Shown one piece after another: positions 27,446 to 35,770 of a DNA stretch of 47,839 nucleotides (within the stretch, counting starts at the first letter, position 1; each line of letters opens with the position of its first letter). The DNA lies in IMG/VR virus record IMGVR_UViG_3300030329_002391, positions 1 through 47,839 of that record; one strand, written 5' to 3'. A model generated the notes under the pieces. That model had not been told where the DNA came from. It saw nothing but the letters and a program-made list of their open reading frames with translations, and ran no database searches. Source of the stretch: a virus. Both the position numbers and the translations under genes were made by a program.

Positions 27446-29613
27446 TAGTCTTCCTTCCAAGCCGCTCTGGTTACCGTTCCGGCCAAAGCATATCTTGTAA
27501 TTGAAATTGATTTCTCTTCCCCGGTGTCACCGTCCCAATCTACATGGATTGAATTAAGTCTGTCAGTATCGCCCCCTTCAGAAACACCGCCCCCTCCGGG
27601 TATCCCTATTGTCTTCTTGTAGGTGGGGTTCGGGTTTCCATCAAAGTAGTTTTGAAGCGATCCGTCGCCGGCCAGCTCAAATATGTGCAGCAGGTTGGTG
27701 TAACGCGCAGCCACATACAATCGGCGCTTGATTGGGTTCCATTGGATGCATTCGCAATCTTTATCTAACCCTCCCTCAAAGGAATTCACGTCACCTGTGA
27801 GTACATTAACCCCGCTGTTGTTCACTGCGGTTCCCCCATTGTTTTGCAAAGTATATAAATAGATTCCACTAAGATTGTTTGTACTGTCTGCCGTAGGTTG
27901 GAACCCGTAAAGCACCGATCCGTCGGATGACACCTCTGCAACTTGAAATGCCCACGAGGAGGTTTTGGACACCGTGCCGTCCTTGTCAACAACCTCTGCG
28001 TTGTCGGTTCCGTTTGGTTCGATATAGTGAATTACGTTGTCTTTGCCTATCCAATATACCCTAGATACGTTTATGTCAGAGAAGTTAACGATTAGTTTCA
28101 GGTTAGCCCCTGACGAATCACCTCCACTTGAGTTTTTAACAGTAAGCCCACCTGATGCCTGATCCACGGGGTTGCTTGGTGGCGAGGTGTAAGCCCCAGC
28201 CGCACTTGATGTTGCCGCTGCGTCGTTAAGTTCAAAGATTTCAGTTACCGCGCCAGAGTCTACAGCCTTAACCACAAACTTTGAGTGACCGCCAGTAGTG
28301 GCTGTCCCTGTGGCTAACGTAATTACGTCACCAACCGCAAATCCATCGCCTGAGCTTCCGCCCTCAGGTGCTGCATTGACTGCTCTGAACACGTTGTCAG
28401 AAGTGTACCTAATTTGACCTGCTTGGCAGAAGCCGCTCGTGTTCGCTACGAAGATAGCCCTGTTGGTTACTAGGTTTATCTTGGTCAAAGTGTTAGACGT
28501 GGACGAACTATTCTGTGCGGGCATACTGAAGACATACATATAGTTCCCAACGGTAACTGCGCCAGTTGGGTAAACTGCTGGATACGTTAAGTCCCTGTCC
28601 ACATACGCCGGGGAGTACGTACTGTCGTTTTGGTAGGTTCCCCGTACTACAACCTTCCAACTGGCAGAGGTCAGACTCACTAATGCACCAGCGTTTTCAG
28701 GGTCGATTACTTTAACAACCGGGTCACCGCCAGCGGAGGCGTCGGACGCAGCAACGGTTACGTTGTCATCGTCTACAGAAATCCTGAATGCCGGCTTTCC
28801 GTTTGTATCCATTACGGACGCCAACGGAATCATGTCTCCTTTTGATCCATTAGACCCGTCGTCGGCAGTGCATTCAACATGAACAGAGATGCTGGTTGGC
28901 TTTACTTCAAGGTTATGGCTTTTCGGTGTGCCTACGCCGGTTGAGAGCAGGTCGCCGATAGGGAAATCAACAGGCCCAAATGTTTGAACCCTAGAAACAG
29001 ACTCCTTCACCTCAACGGCAGGGTCTTGAAGGGTGTTGGTTAACTGAACCGTTGATCCGTCATAGAACACGCTGTAAACCCCACCGCTCTTTATGTCTCC
29101 ACCCTTGAGACTGCCGTCCTTTTGCTTAAGTATCTCCAGAGATAGGATTGTTGTGCTTTTATCCGTGGTCGTGTTCCTGTCCTTAATCGTAAGAGTAACG
29201 CTTGCTGTGTTATCTAGTGCAGACTTGAAGTATATGACCGTGTTAGCCGGGATAGCTGTCAATCCTGTGTTGTCAAGGTAGTTATCAATTGTGGCTTCCA
29301 CCTTGTTGGCTATTGTTGATACATCAGAAACATAAAGAACATTTCGTTGCCCAGACCAGTCCACAGACCTGTCCTTCAACTTTGATGATGTTACACTGCT
29401 GTCGGATATGCTTATCGTCGTTACTGCTCCGTCCTTTAGTGATCCATCCGCGTTAAACGTGGTGGTGTAGTCCGTTGCAAGCTCGTCGCATTTCTGCTTA
29501 AGCGTGATGAAATTCTTGTCTACCTCAGTTGCTGTTAGAGGCGTTGCCTTACTTGCGTAATCGTATGTCAGGGACGTGGTTGTGTCCGCTGTATTTCTTA
29601 GAGTAATGCTCAT
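27445..29613 (-). CDS. tail fibre or tail appendage protein, 722 aa
   Basis: The N-terminus contains LTATEVDKNFITLKQKCDEL at about residues 29-48, a short 'T-A-x-E-V-D-x-N-F' helix common at the start of podovirus fibre proteins and probably the tail-binding anchor. A beta-rich body follows. The C-terminal half (about 330-700) has repeating blades such as VYPTGAVTVGNYMYVF, SRVYWIGKDNVIHYIEPNG and RLYVAARYTNLLHIFELAGD, suggesting a beta-propeller. Such heads can bind receptors or polysaccharide. It overlaps its upstream neighbour by ATGA and its downstream neighbour by one base. No ACCTAAC heptamer is present in this gene. Confidence 0.8.
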   Translation of the reverse strand: MSITLRNTADTTTSLTYDYASKATPLTATEVDKNFITLKQKCDELATDYTTTFNADGSLKDGAVTTISISDSSVTSSKLKDRSVDWSGQRNVLYVSDVSTIANKVEATIDNYLDNTGLTAIPANTVIYFKSALDNTASVTLTIKDRNTTTDKSTTILSLEILKQKDGSLKGGDIKSGGVYSVFYDGSTVQLTNTLQDPAVEVKESVSRVQTFGPVDFPIGDLLSTGVGTPKSHNLEVKPTSISVHVECTADDGSNGSKGDMIPLASVMDTNGKPAFRISVDDDNVTVAASDASAGGDPVVKVIDPENAGALVSLTSASWKVVVRGTYQNDSTYSPAYVDRDLTYPAVYPTGAVTVGNYMYVFSMPAQNSSSTSNTLTKINLVTNRAIFVANTSGFCQAGQIRYTSDNVFRAVNAAPEGGSSGDGFAVGDVITLATGTATTGGHSKFVVKAVDSGAVTEIFELNDAAATSSAAGAYTSPPSNPVDQASGGLTVKNSSGGDSSGANLKLIVNFSDINVSRVYWIGKDNVIHYIEPNGTDNAEVVDKDGTVSKTSSWAFQVAEVSSDGSVLYGFQPTADSTNNLSGIYLYTLQNNGGTAVNNSGVNVLTGDVNSFEGGLDKDCECIQWNPIKRRLYVAARYTNLLHIFELAGDGSLQNYFDGNPNPTYKKTIGIPGGGGVSEGGDTDRLNSIHVDWDGDTGEEKSISITRYALAGTVTRAAWKED

Positions 29614-32132
29614 GCGTCGTCTGTCCTTACAAAGCTACGTGAATCCACTCCGGCCACCTCATAGGTCTTGCCCGCTACCTGCGCGTTGCCGGTGGAAATT
29701 GTTATCTTGTCCTGAAAGTAATGTTGTTTGTAGAAAAGGGGTAACAGGTTCTTTGTGTCTGGATCTTCAAACACTCTTGTCTCAAGTACGTTGTCGGTGT
29801 CACCGGACACAATGTCCCCTACGTTATGGTAGCCGGATATGTCCAGAGTGGTGGCAGGACTGTCTGATGCGTGGGCTAGGTGCAACACATAGCTCCTTAA
29901 GTCCTTCTCATTAAACCCATCACCAAAATTCTCGGCTCCGCTTTCAATTACTGATGCGTAGTTATCTTCGGTGGTGCTATAATTCTTATTCCCTCGACGA
30001 TAGAAGTACGTCTTGCCTGCCCATCTCCCAAAGCTTTCGTGGGTCAGTCCGTAAACCAGCACAACCCCACCGCTGGTTCCCATAACGAACCAATCTTCCT
30101 CAGTTCCGGGTTTCTGTATCGTTGAAGCAGACGTGATGTTTGCAGAAGTAGTACTTAAAGTGTTAAAAAGGTAATCAAAGCACAACGCCTTGTCGCTGGA
30201 TGAGCCATTGGTAACAAACCAAATCTCCTTTGTTATCTGATTGTCAGCTGCATATATGTTCTCGGTGTTCGCACTCGTTGCGTTGTCAAAGAACAGCGCG
30301 TCGGCATTCTTAAAGTCGGGCAACTCCTTCGGCTTTCTGGAAGCCAGATCGAACGTGTAAAATGCAGAGTCACCTGCATAGATGTGAGCCATGCCCTCCA
30401 CGTTGGCGACCGTGTGCCTATACTTAAGCGCCTTGGATGCGGGCGTCTTAACATAGTTAAACCTGAATGGAGATGCCGTGTCCCCTGTGTATTCAGCAAT
30501 AAAGATGCTCGTCTCCTTGTATATGACCAACACGTTCTGGAGCTTGGCCATTTTTAGCACGGCGCTGCCGTCATCTTGTAGATCATCGAATCCTGCTGTG
30601 CCGGAGAAAGCACCAGACTTGGCCACTTCTGTATCTACGGTTGAGTAGGCCGCGAACTCATCCAGCTTAACATAGTTAGTGGCCGCGTCCCCCTGTTCGT
30701 CGTTCGGCGCATCACCTAACAACAGGCCGTAGATTGTCATGTCGGCAGCAGCCGCGTTCGATGTAAACTGAAACGCTGACCCATTCTTAAAGTGGATTAT
30801 CTCCCCGACCTCAAACGCCCTCGTTAATCCCTCGTAAATCTTAATGCCCTCGAACTCATTGTCGCCAGCATCTTTGTGCTTTACACCCTTGGAGTAATCC
30901 CCTTGTGTGTATTGTCCTTTAAAAGAGGGAGCCAAGACCCTAAAAGAACTCGCAGCCTTTGTGTATGTGCCGACAATGTTAGCCGTTAAGTTACCAGCCC
31001 CAGCTCCAGCCCCGGTTATCGTTATCTCGTCATGCCCTATGGACAAAGGAACCCACCTCCACGCCATCACCCTTGACCCTTCAAAAATAGTTGCCTTGGC
31101 TGTGGCTCCGAAGCTGGTCGGGTCGTCGATGTCGGAGAACAGAACTCTATAACCAATTCTATCCACCGACTTATCGTAGTAGCCGTAGGGATCAGATGAT
31201 TCCATCTGCGTTTTAATGTCGTCCTTCTTCATTTGACTGACATCGCCACATATAAGTACGCCACTAAGCTCAGATATGGTTCCAACCCTAGCGACTCCGG
31301 CTTCTCTTAGGGCGTATATTGGTCTAGCAACGTCCCATTCCGTTCTATAAACCAATGGAATATCAGCCCCGTTATTAAACACAGCGTACCCATTGACGTT
31401 AATCGCTTCCCATCTAAGCCTGTTCTTTGATTCATTGTCGGGGGTGTGTATTGTTCTCCACTCTGAGGGAACCGATTGCGCGTAGTACTTTGACGCATCG
31501 CGTTTCTTCACGCTTGCCGTTACCGTCGAAGACCCTATCCCGTTAATCGTGACCACATTAGACTGTGCCTTAAAGTAGCCAGAGTCAGTCAAGGTTTCAG
31601 TCCCGTTAACCAAGCTGGTTTCATTCGCGTCCTCGGTGTAGTAATAATCCTCGCCTTCCTCTACGGTTAAAAGCTTAGTTCCTACAGAGGTGTAAGTCCC
31701 AGACACAAGTTCACTCCCCCATAAGTTTGACTCCTCGGTGTAGATTGCATCGTGGTCGTTGTCTCGTGTGTCCGTGAAATATCTTAGCGCATCTGTTCCC
31801 TCGTACCTGTAAAGGTAGCCGCCTGTAGTTCCAACTATAACTGCCTTGTCTCCGTTCGGCCTGATGGCCATGTGTATTAGGTTTATCTCGGCAGTCTTGC
31901 TTTCACCGCCTTCGCCCCACGGGTACTGAGAATACTGCTTGGTAAATAAAATGTCCTTGGGAGCAAAGTAATCATACCCTTCACGACGCTGCTCCCTGTC
32001 CAACACCCGGCGGAAGTCCCGCTTTGTTAGGTAGTTCTTGACACCAACCGTGTCCTTGGAGACAGACGCCATCAACCTGCCACCCTGAGATGGGGTGAAA
32101 GTGTAGGCTTTATATCTGCGCCGAGCTGCCAT
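29610..32132 (-). CDS. tail nozzle / tail tubular protein B-like, 840 aa
   Basis: A large beta-rich protein without coiled coils. It opens with a basic N-terminus (MAARRRYKAYTFTPSQGGRL). Propeller-like blades follow: MAIRPNGDKAVIVGTTGGYL, LQNVLVIYKETSIFIAEYTG, MAHIYAGDSAFYTFDLASRK, TKEIWFVTNGSSSDKALCFD and VYGLTHESFGRWAGKTYFYR. The 'conductor' phrase VLFSDIDDPTSFGATA at about 330 is characteristic of podovirus nozzle proteins (T7 gp12 and P22 gp10 types), where solution values are compared in a propeller. Position after the adaptor candidate supports this. Its ATG overlaps the upstream TAA as TAATG. Confidence 0.72.
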   Translation of the reverse strand: MAARRRYKAYTFTPSQGGRLMASVSKDTVGVKNYLTKRDFRRVLDREQRREGYDYFAPKDILFTKQYSQYPWGEGGESKTAEINLIHMAIRPNGDKAVIVGTTGGYLYRYEGTDALRYFTDTRDNDHDAIYTEESNLWGSELVSGTYTSVGTKLLTVEEGEDYYYTEDANETSLVNGTETLTDSGYFKAQSNVVTINGIGSSTVTASVKKRDASKYYAQSVPSEWRTIHTPDNESKNRLRWEAINVNGYAVFNNGADIPLVYRTEWDVARPIYALREAGVARVGTISELSGVLICGDVSQMKKDDIKTQMESSDPYGYYDKSVDRIGYRVLFSDIDDPTSFGATAKATIFEGSRVMAWRWVPLSIGHDEITITGAGAGAGNLTANIVGTYTKAASSFRVLAPSFKGQYTQGDYSKGVKHKDAGDNEFEGIKIYEGLTRAFEVGEIIHFKNGSAFQFTSNAAAADMTIYGLLLGDAPNDEQGDAATNYVKLDEFAAYSTVDTEVAKSGAFSGTAGFDDLQDDGSAVLKMAKLQNVLVIYKETSIFIAEYTGDTASPFRFNYVKTPASKALKYRHTVANVEGMAHIYAGDSAFYTFDLASRKPKELPDFKNADALFFDNATSANTENIYAADNQITKEIWFVTNGSSSDKALCFDYLFNTLSTTSANITSASTIQKPGTEEDWFVMGTSGGVVLVYGLTHESFGRWAGKTYFYRRGNKNYSTTEDNYASVIESGAENFGDGFNEKDLRSYVLHLAHASDSPATTLDISGYHNVGDIVSGDTDNVLETRVFEDPDTKNLLPLFYKQHYFQDKITISTGNAQVAGKTYEVAGVDSRSFVRTDDA

Positions 32133-33817
32133 TATGCTTTCTTATAACCACCAGTCCACGGATCATACCACGAATCACCGGGGTTGAGCGCATTGCCATC
32201 TGTTCCATTAGGTTGTATTCCTTCCAAGAAAAAAGCTACAGTTGCGTGGGTCGAAGGAGTGGTGGTTGTCACACTATTTGCGGCTGCAAGTTTTGTAAGA
32301 ACCCGCACCAGCTTTTGGCCGCCCTCTTTCGTGTACTTATAGTCATCACCTGAGTACACGCCCGTCTTCAATTCTGAATCAGCATACCTCAAATTGAGCG
32401 TGTTAATCGTTTTCGTTCTGGAGCCAGAAGAAGTTGAAATAGGCCCATCCTCAACCCAATCGACCGACATCTCGGCCTCGGTACTCCAGTCGGAAGCATT
32501 ATCAGCTACCGTTATAATCTGCCCTATGGTGTAGTTTGCGCCATGATCTATCAATTGAGGTGACCCAAAGATTCTAGCGGTAGTTGCTGGCGGGATTTTG
32601 CCGTCGTCTGTGCCGACCTCTTTCGTTTCCCCTGATCCTTCCGAAGGAGCCTTGCCTATTCCAATCTTGTCAAGTTGTGCGCCTCTTTCTGGTGGTGCAT
32701 TCGTACCGCCACCTGTTCTAAAGCCAGCTACCGAGACCTTGCCCTTGCCTGTTACGGCTGCGCCTCCCGTTATAATCCACTGGCCGTCGCCATTGTCCGT
32801 ACCGGAAGCCTTACTGTCACAAAGTAAATCAATCACAACTTTTCTAGCTGCTGCCGTGGCCAACTGGGGCATTACTATTACCTGATCTGTTATTATGCCG
32901 TTGTTGTTGTCTACAATCTTGTTGGTTGCAAATGAACTTGAGTTTGTTCCGCTGTTGCAAACCTTGATGGTAACCTTGCCCGTGCTGCTGCCCCTATAAA
33001 TACTAAGCTTAGCTGCTTTCTGTACATAGGCACTTAAGGCCGGGTTCGGCAAGGCTATTATTACTTCGTCAGAATTGGCGACAGCCACCATCCTTATAAT
33101 TCCCTCGAAAGCATTCGACCCTAAGGCGGTATGTAAATTGTAAGTCCCCGTTGCGTTAGCCAGCGTGATGATTGGCAGGTTCCGCTCAAACATATACTCC
33201 AACCTAGCAGGAGGTAGCGTGCCTGTTGTTATCTTGGTTGCGTTAACAGAGTTTATCTGTGCGTGTTCCAAGCTATCCTTGATCTTTGCCCCCGGAATTT
33301 CTCCGTCATCAACATTGACCTTTACCCAGTCTACTGATCCCGTCGCAAGGATACTGTCTATGTTGGTGTTGGTGAGGGTTGGGATCGTGTTAACGGGTAT
33401 CTTGCTTCCGCTTACGCTCGTCACCGTGCTGGCGTTAACCGATGTAATCTTATCGTGAAGAATGCTGCCAGCCAGTTTCGCATTCGTGATTCCCCCTGCC
33501 AAGTGGGTGTTTGTTATGGCTCCGTCTATGCTCAGATTGGACACCGTGATGCCCGTCGGAAGCTGAGCTATGGTAGCTGTCCCCGTTAGGTCGCTGAACG
33601 CACCCGATGATGCAACCTCTTGCCACTTCAGGTAAGTAGAGTCAGATGAAGCATTCGGGTTCCAGACATAAATCTTAGCCTTGTTTGCGTTTCCTGCTTC
33701 AAGGTGGCGTATCCAGATGTATTCCTGCCACTTGGTTGTGACTGATGCATCTGGTACTGTCGGGGTTCCTGATCCCGTGTCCGTAGTATTGATTACTGCA
33801 CTTGCTGTAGTTGCCAT
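32132..33817 (-). CDS. fibre-like structural protein, 561 aa
   Basis: After a short N-terminal module (VTTKWQEYIWIRHLE, AKIYVWNPNAS) the protein has a chain of degenerate beta repeats of the form 'hydrophobic-x-G-x-I-T-N-x-x-L' (SIDGAITNTHLAGGITNAKL, SVNASTVTSVSGSKIPVNTI, INSVNATKITTGTLPPARLE), characteristic of fibre shafts. A globular region follows (about 215-330, with NLPIITLANATGTYNLHTAL), then a Gly/Thr-rich end. It lies between the adaptor and nozzle candidates, which suggests a collar or tail appendage. The exact role cannot be read from sequence. Confidence 0.75.
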   Translation of the reverse strand: MATTASAVINTTDTGSGTPTVPDASVTTKWQEYIWIRHLEAGNANKAKIYVWNPNASSDSTYLKWQEVASSGAFSDLTGTATIAQLPTGITVSNLSIDGAITNTHLAGGITNAKLAGSILHDKITSVNASTVTSVSGSKIPVNTIPTLTNTNIDSILATGSVDWVKVNVDDGEIPGAKIKDSLEHAQINSVNATKITTGTLPPARLEYMFERNLPIITLANATGTYNLHTALGSNAFEGIIRMVAVANSDEVIIALPNPALSAYVQKAAKLSIYRGSSTGKVTIKVCNSGTNSSSFATNKIVDNNNGIITDQVIVMPQLATAAARKVVIDLLCDSKASGTDNGDGQWIITGGAAVTGKGKVSVAGFRTGGGTNAPPERGAQLDKIGIGKAPSEGSGETKEVGTDDGKIPPATTARIFGSPQLIDHGANYTIGQIITVADNASDWSTEAEMSVDWVEDGPISTSSGSRTKTINTLNLRYADSELKTGVYSGDDYKYTKEGGQKLVRVLTKLAAANSVTTTTPSTHATVAFFLEGIQPNGTDGNALNPGDSWYDPWTGGYKKA

Positions 33818-33818
33818 G

Positions 33819-34568
33819 TTAACACCCGCAATTTGAAATTATGTTTTCGGTGCTTGTTGAACAGACCTTCGTGAAATGTCCACTCACACCCTTGTAATAC
33901 TTAACCTGTTGCTTCTCCCTTGAACTTAAGTACAGCTTCCTTCGCTGAGTTAGGTACTGGTTGAAATAGATTCCGTGCATCTGCGCATCCTTGTCCACTT
34001 CTAGGCTCACCTGCGCTTTCACGAATGCAGAGACAGCCTGCGCCACCTCATCATCATACGGCACATTGTCGCTGTCAGCATGGGACGCATCCACCGTGTC
34101 GTAGTGTAGCTCAATCACGGCATCATCATCGACGGATGGGTACACTAGAAAATCCCCAGCCTTCCCAATGGTTATGTGGCTGCGCCCTCCGTAAATCTCC
34201 GGCATGGCACACACCAAATCGTGCCTGTTTCGGTAAGGGTAGGGACTGAGAGGGTAGCGATTGCACTCCTTGTCCGAGCTATCGTCCACCTTTGGGTCAT
34301 CTAACTGGACAACCCATGCCTCTACTGGCCTAGCCTTGGATGGAAGGTTCCCTGCGCTGGCGTTCCCCTCTGTAGTCAGAGGCAGCTTGCCGGCTGGGGG
34401 TGCGATATTGTACTGGGCCGTCTTACCTGCCCTGTAAAAAGGGATGTAGGTCTGTATGTCCAGTACACCGTTCTTTATGGAGCGAGTCAGGAACGTGGCT
34501 ATATTCCCCCGGTCTTTATCAACCGGGAGCAGTTCCTTAACCACCCCCTGAAACTCAGCCCAAGTCAT
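33819..34568 (-). CDS. head-tail adaptor-like protein (tail tubular protein A type), 249 aa
   Basis: The N-terminus (MTWAEFQGVVKELLPVDKDR, then FLTRSIKNGVLDIQTYIPFY) forms helices like the four-helix core of podovirus adaptors. A middle beta region has DFLVYPSVDDDAVIELHYDT, and a C-terminal helical end carries EVAQAVSAFVKAQVSLEVDK, FNQYLTQRRKLYLSSREKQQ. The 'whole-protein Y-x-x-x-R-R-x-L' helix and its place between head proteins and the nozzle-like gene favour a gp4/gp11-type adaptor that connects portal and tail. Similarity is by layout and pattern, not by an alignment. Confidence 0.65.
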   Translation of the reverse strand: MTWAEFQGVVKELLPVDKDRGNIATFLTRSIKNGVLDIQTYIPFYRAGKTAQYNIAPPAGKLPLTTEGNASAGNLPSKARPVEAWVVQLDDPKVDDSSDKECNRYPLSPYPYRNRHDLVCAMPEIYGGRSHITIGKAGDFLVYPSVDDDAVIELHYDTVDASHADSDNVPYDDEVAQAVSAFVKAQVSLEVDKDAQMHGIYFNQYLTQRRKLYLSSREKQQVKYYKGVSGHFTKVCSTSTENIISNCGC

Positions 34569-34572
34569 GTCA

Positions 34573-34899
34573 TCAGTAAGATGTAGATGTAAAAGTTAAA
34601 CCAGCGGGGCCGGTAATTGCAGGGCCACCAGCCACGGTGTAGCTAATTGAAACATCAGCCCTGTCAACATACACCTTGTTGCCCTTCGTTAACTTCAGAG
34701 GGGATTCCAAGGTGGTGGTTGAGCTTGCAGGAACCTTAAGAAGCTGGTTTCCGCTGTCACTTCCGTCCCTTATCGTCGCACCTGCCGCCGTGGTATCCAC
34801 ATTGATAATGTCCGTTATGTATAGCGTCTGGTTTGCGTCCACTGTGCCGGGATACACCCCTGCGCCAGTAGAAATTAAACTCTTGGGTACTCCTACCAT
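34573..34899 (-). CDS. small head-associated protein, 108 aa
   Basis: A beta-rich, Gly/Thr-rich small protein (LISTGAGVYPGTVDANQTLY, TVAGGPAITGPAGLTFTSTS) without charged helices. It resembles capsid decoration or head-completion proteins in size and composition. Its ATG overlaps the preceding TAA as TAATG, so the two small genes are coupled. No family is recognised with confidence. Confidence 0.72.
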   Translation of the reverse strand: MVGVPKSLISTGAGVYPGTVDANQTLYITDIINVDTTAAGATIRDGSDSGNQLLKVPASSTTTLESPLKLTKGNKVYVDRADVSISYTVAGGPAITGPAGLTFTSTSY

Positions 34900-35234
34900 T
34901 ATGATTTACCTTTCTTGTTAGATTTTTTCTCTGGTTCCTTAACCTTACTCACCTTGAGTGCCTCTGCCTCGGTTACCTCAACGTCTTCTTCCGCAGGTGG
35001 GGCAGGAGGGGGCTGAGTTAGTTGAGACCCGGTTGCCGAGCCGGACGAAAACATCATTTTTTTTTCCGCATCGTATTCCTCTTTGGTAAGGATAGTGAGC
35101 GATCCGGGGTGATTCTTAACAAGCTCATCCACCTTCTCTCCTTCCATTTCGTAGAGCCAACTTCCCCTGCTCGCCGAGATGCCCGGTTCAGATATCAAGT
35201 GAGAGGCCATTGTTACAAAGTATTTCTTAGCCAT
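34899..35234 (-). CDS. small structural-block protein with disordered charged tail, 111 aa
   Basis: The first 60 residues look globular (KKYFVTMASHLISEPGISAS, KVDELVKNHPGSLTILTKEE). The rest is disordered: Pro-rich QPPPAPPAEEDVEVTEAEAL, then a Lys-rich end. The pattern is common in small proteins that sit just after the capsid gene in podovirus genomes (head-closure or completion candidates), but nothing fixes it. It is the first gene after the terminator at 35284-35317. Its start has no strong ribosome site (GAAGC before ATG). A run of nine A in its coding strand is discussed among rejected items. Confidence 0.72.
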   Translation of the reverse strand: MAKKYFVTMASHLISEPGISASRGSWLYEMEGEKVDELVKNHPGSLTILTKEEYDAEKKMMFSSGSATGSQLTQPPPAPPAEEDVEVTEAEALKVSKVKEPEKKSNKKGKS

Positions 35235-35283
35235 AATGCTTCAAACAGGTCGAACTTAAAACTGTTAGGTGTAGGTTGTAAAC

Positions 35284-35317
35284 AAAAAAAAGCCCAGAGG
35301 TTTTACCCCCTGAGCCT
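35284..35317 (-). terminator. intrinsic terminator after the decoration gene
   Basis: On the minus strand an 11-pair stem (AGGCTCAGGGG with CCTCTGGGCTT, including three G-U pairs) closes a 6-base loop (GTAAAA) and is followed directly by a run of eight T. It lies 18 bases after the stop of the decoration-like gene, in the transcript direction, and before the next coding start. It should reduce read-through from the heavily expressed capsid genes into the tail genes. Confidence 0.8.
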
Positions 35318-35334
35318 GTAAATCAATTCAACTG

Positions 35335-35712
35335 TTAGCTGTTGCTATGAGTGCTGAGTGCGATCCACTTGGTTCCTGTCCACATTAGTGTGATGGAATC
35401 GTCTTCAGTATCTAAGCTGAAGTGTGCCCCTATTTCTAGCGTCGAGCCGGGGTCTGAGTTGTTTTTAACGACAACTGTATCTCCGTCATCGGCAGCCATT
35501 AAGACAAGGATTTGCCCTGCTTGAGTGCCACCGTTAATGGTGGTGAGGTCATCAGTGTCGGCAGCACCTTCTGTCGCAACCAGATGAAACGAATCGGTAA
35601 CTGTAATCGCACCGCTTGCTATCGTCAGGGTTGCACCTTTTGATAGAATCCTGCCCTTCTGTATATGATCCTTTACGTTCTGAAAGGTATCGTATGATTT
35701 AATCTGTGCCAT
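35335..35712 (-). CDS. head decoration / head fibre-like protein, 125 aa
   Basis: A small beta-structured protein. The C-terminal half (LTTINGGTQAGQILVLMAAD, TVVVKNNSDPGSTLEIGAHF, DDSITLMWTGTKWIALS) fits the pattern 'I-x-G-G-x-x-G-Q-x-L ... G-T-K-W' often seen in phage head decoration and fibre-tip domains. The N-terminus (QIKSYDTFQNVKDHIQKGRI) is helical. It is encoded directly after the major capsid protein and flanked by two RNA hairpins, one before it and a terminator after it, consistent with abundant expression as a capsid surface protein. Confidence 0.75.
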   Translation of the reverse strand: MAQIKSYDTFQNVKDHIQKGRILSKGATLTIASGAITVTDSFHLVATEGAADTDDLTTINGGTQAGQILVLMAADDGDTVVVKNNSDPGSTLEIGAHFSLDTEDDSITLMWTGTKWIALSTHSNS

Positions 35713-35728
35713 AATATTTTAAGTGTTA

Positions 35729-35758
35729 GTGGGAGGCCGGGATTAACCGACCCCCCAC
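35729..35758 (-). promoter_or_regulatory. strong RNA hairpin between capsid and decoration genes
   Basis: A 12-pair stem (GTGGGGGGTCGG with CCGGCCTCCCAC, two G-U pairs) has a 6-base loop (TTAATC). There is no T-run after it, so it is unlikely to terminate fully. It could stabilise the capsid mRNA 3' end, act as a processing site or attenuate transcription. It begins 13 bases after the capsid stop. Confidence 0.7.
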
Positions 35759-35770
35759 GGGTGATAATTA

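Noticed and set aside
35057-35065. Run of nine A on the coding strand in the 111-residue gene as another frameshift site
   Set aside because: A AAA AAA is present, but the -1 frame reaches a stop after about two dozen codons and does not join another ORF.
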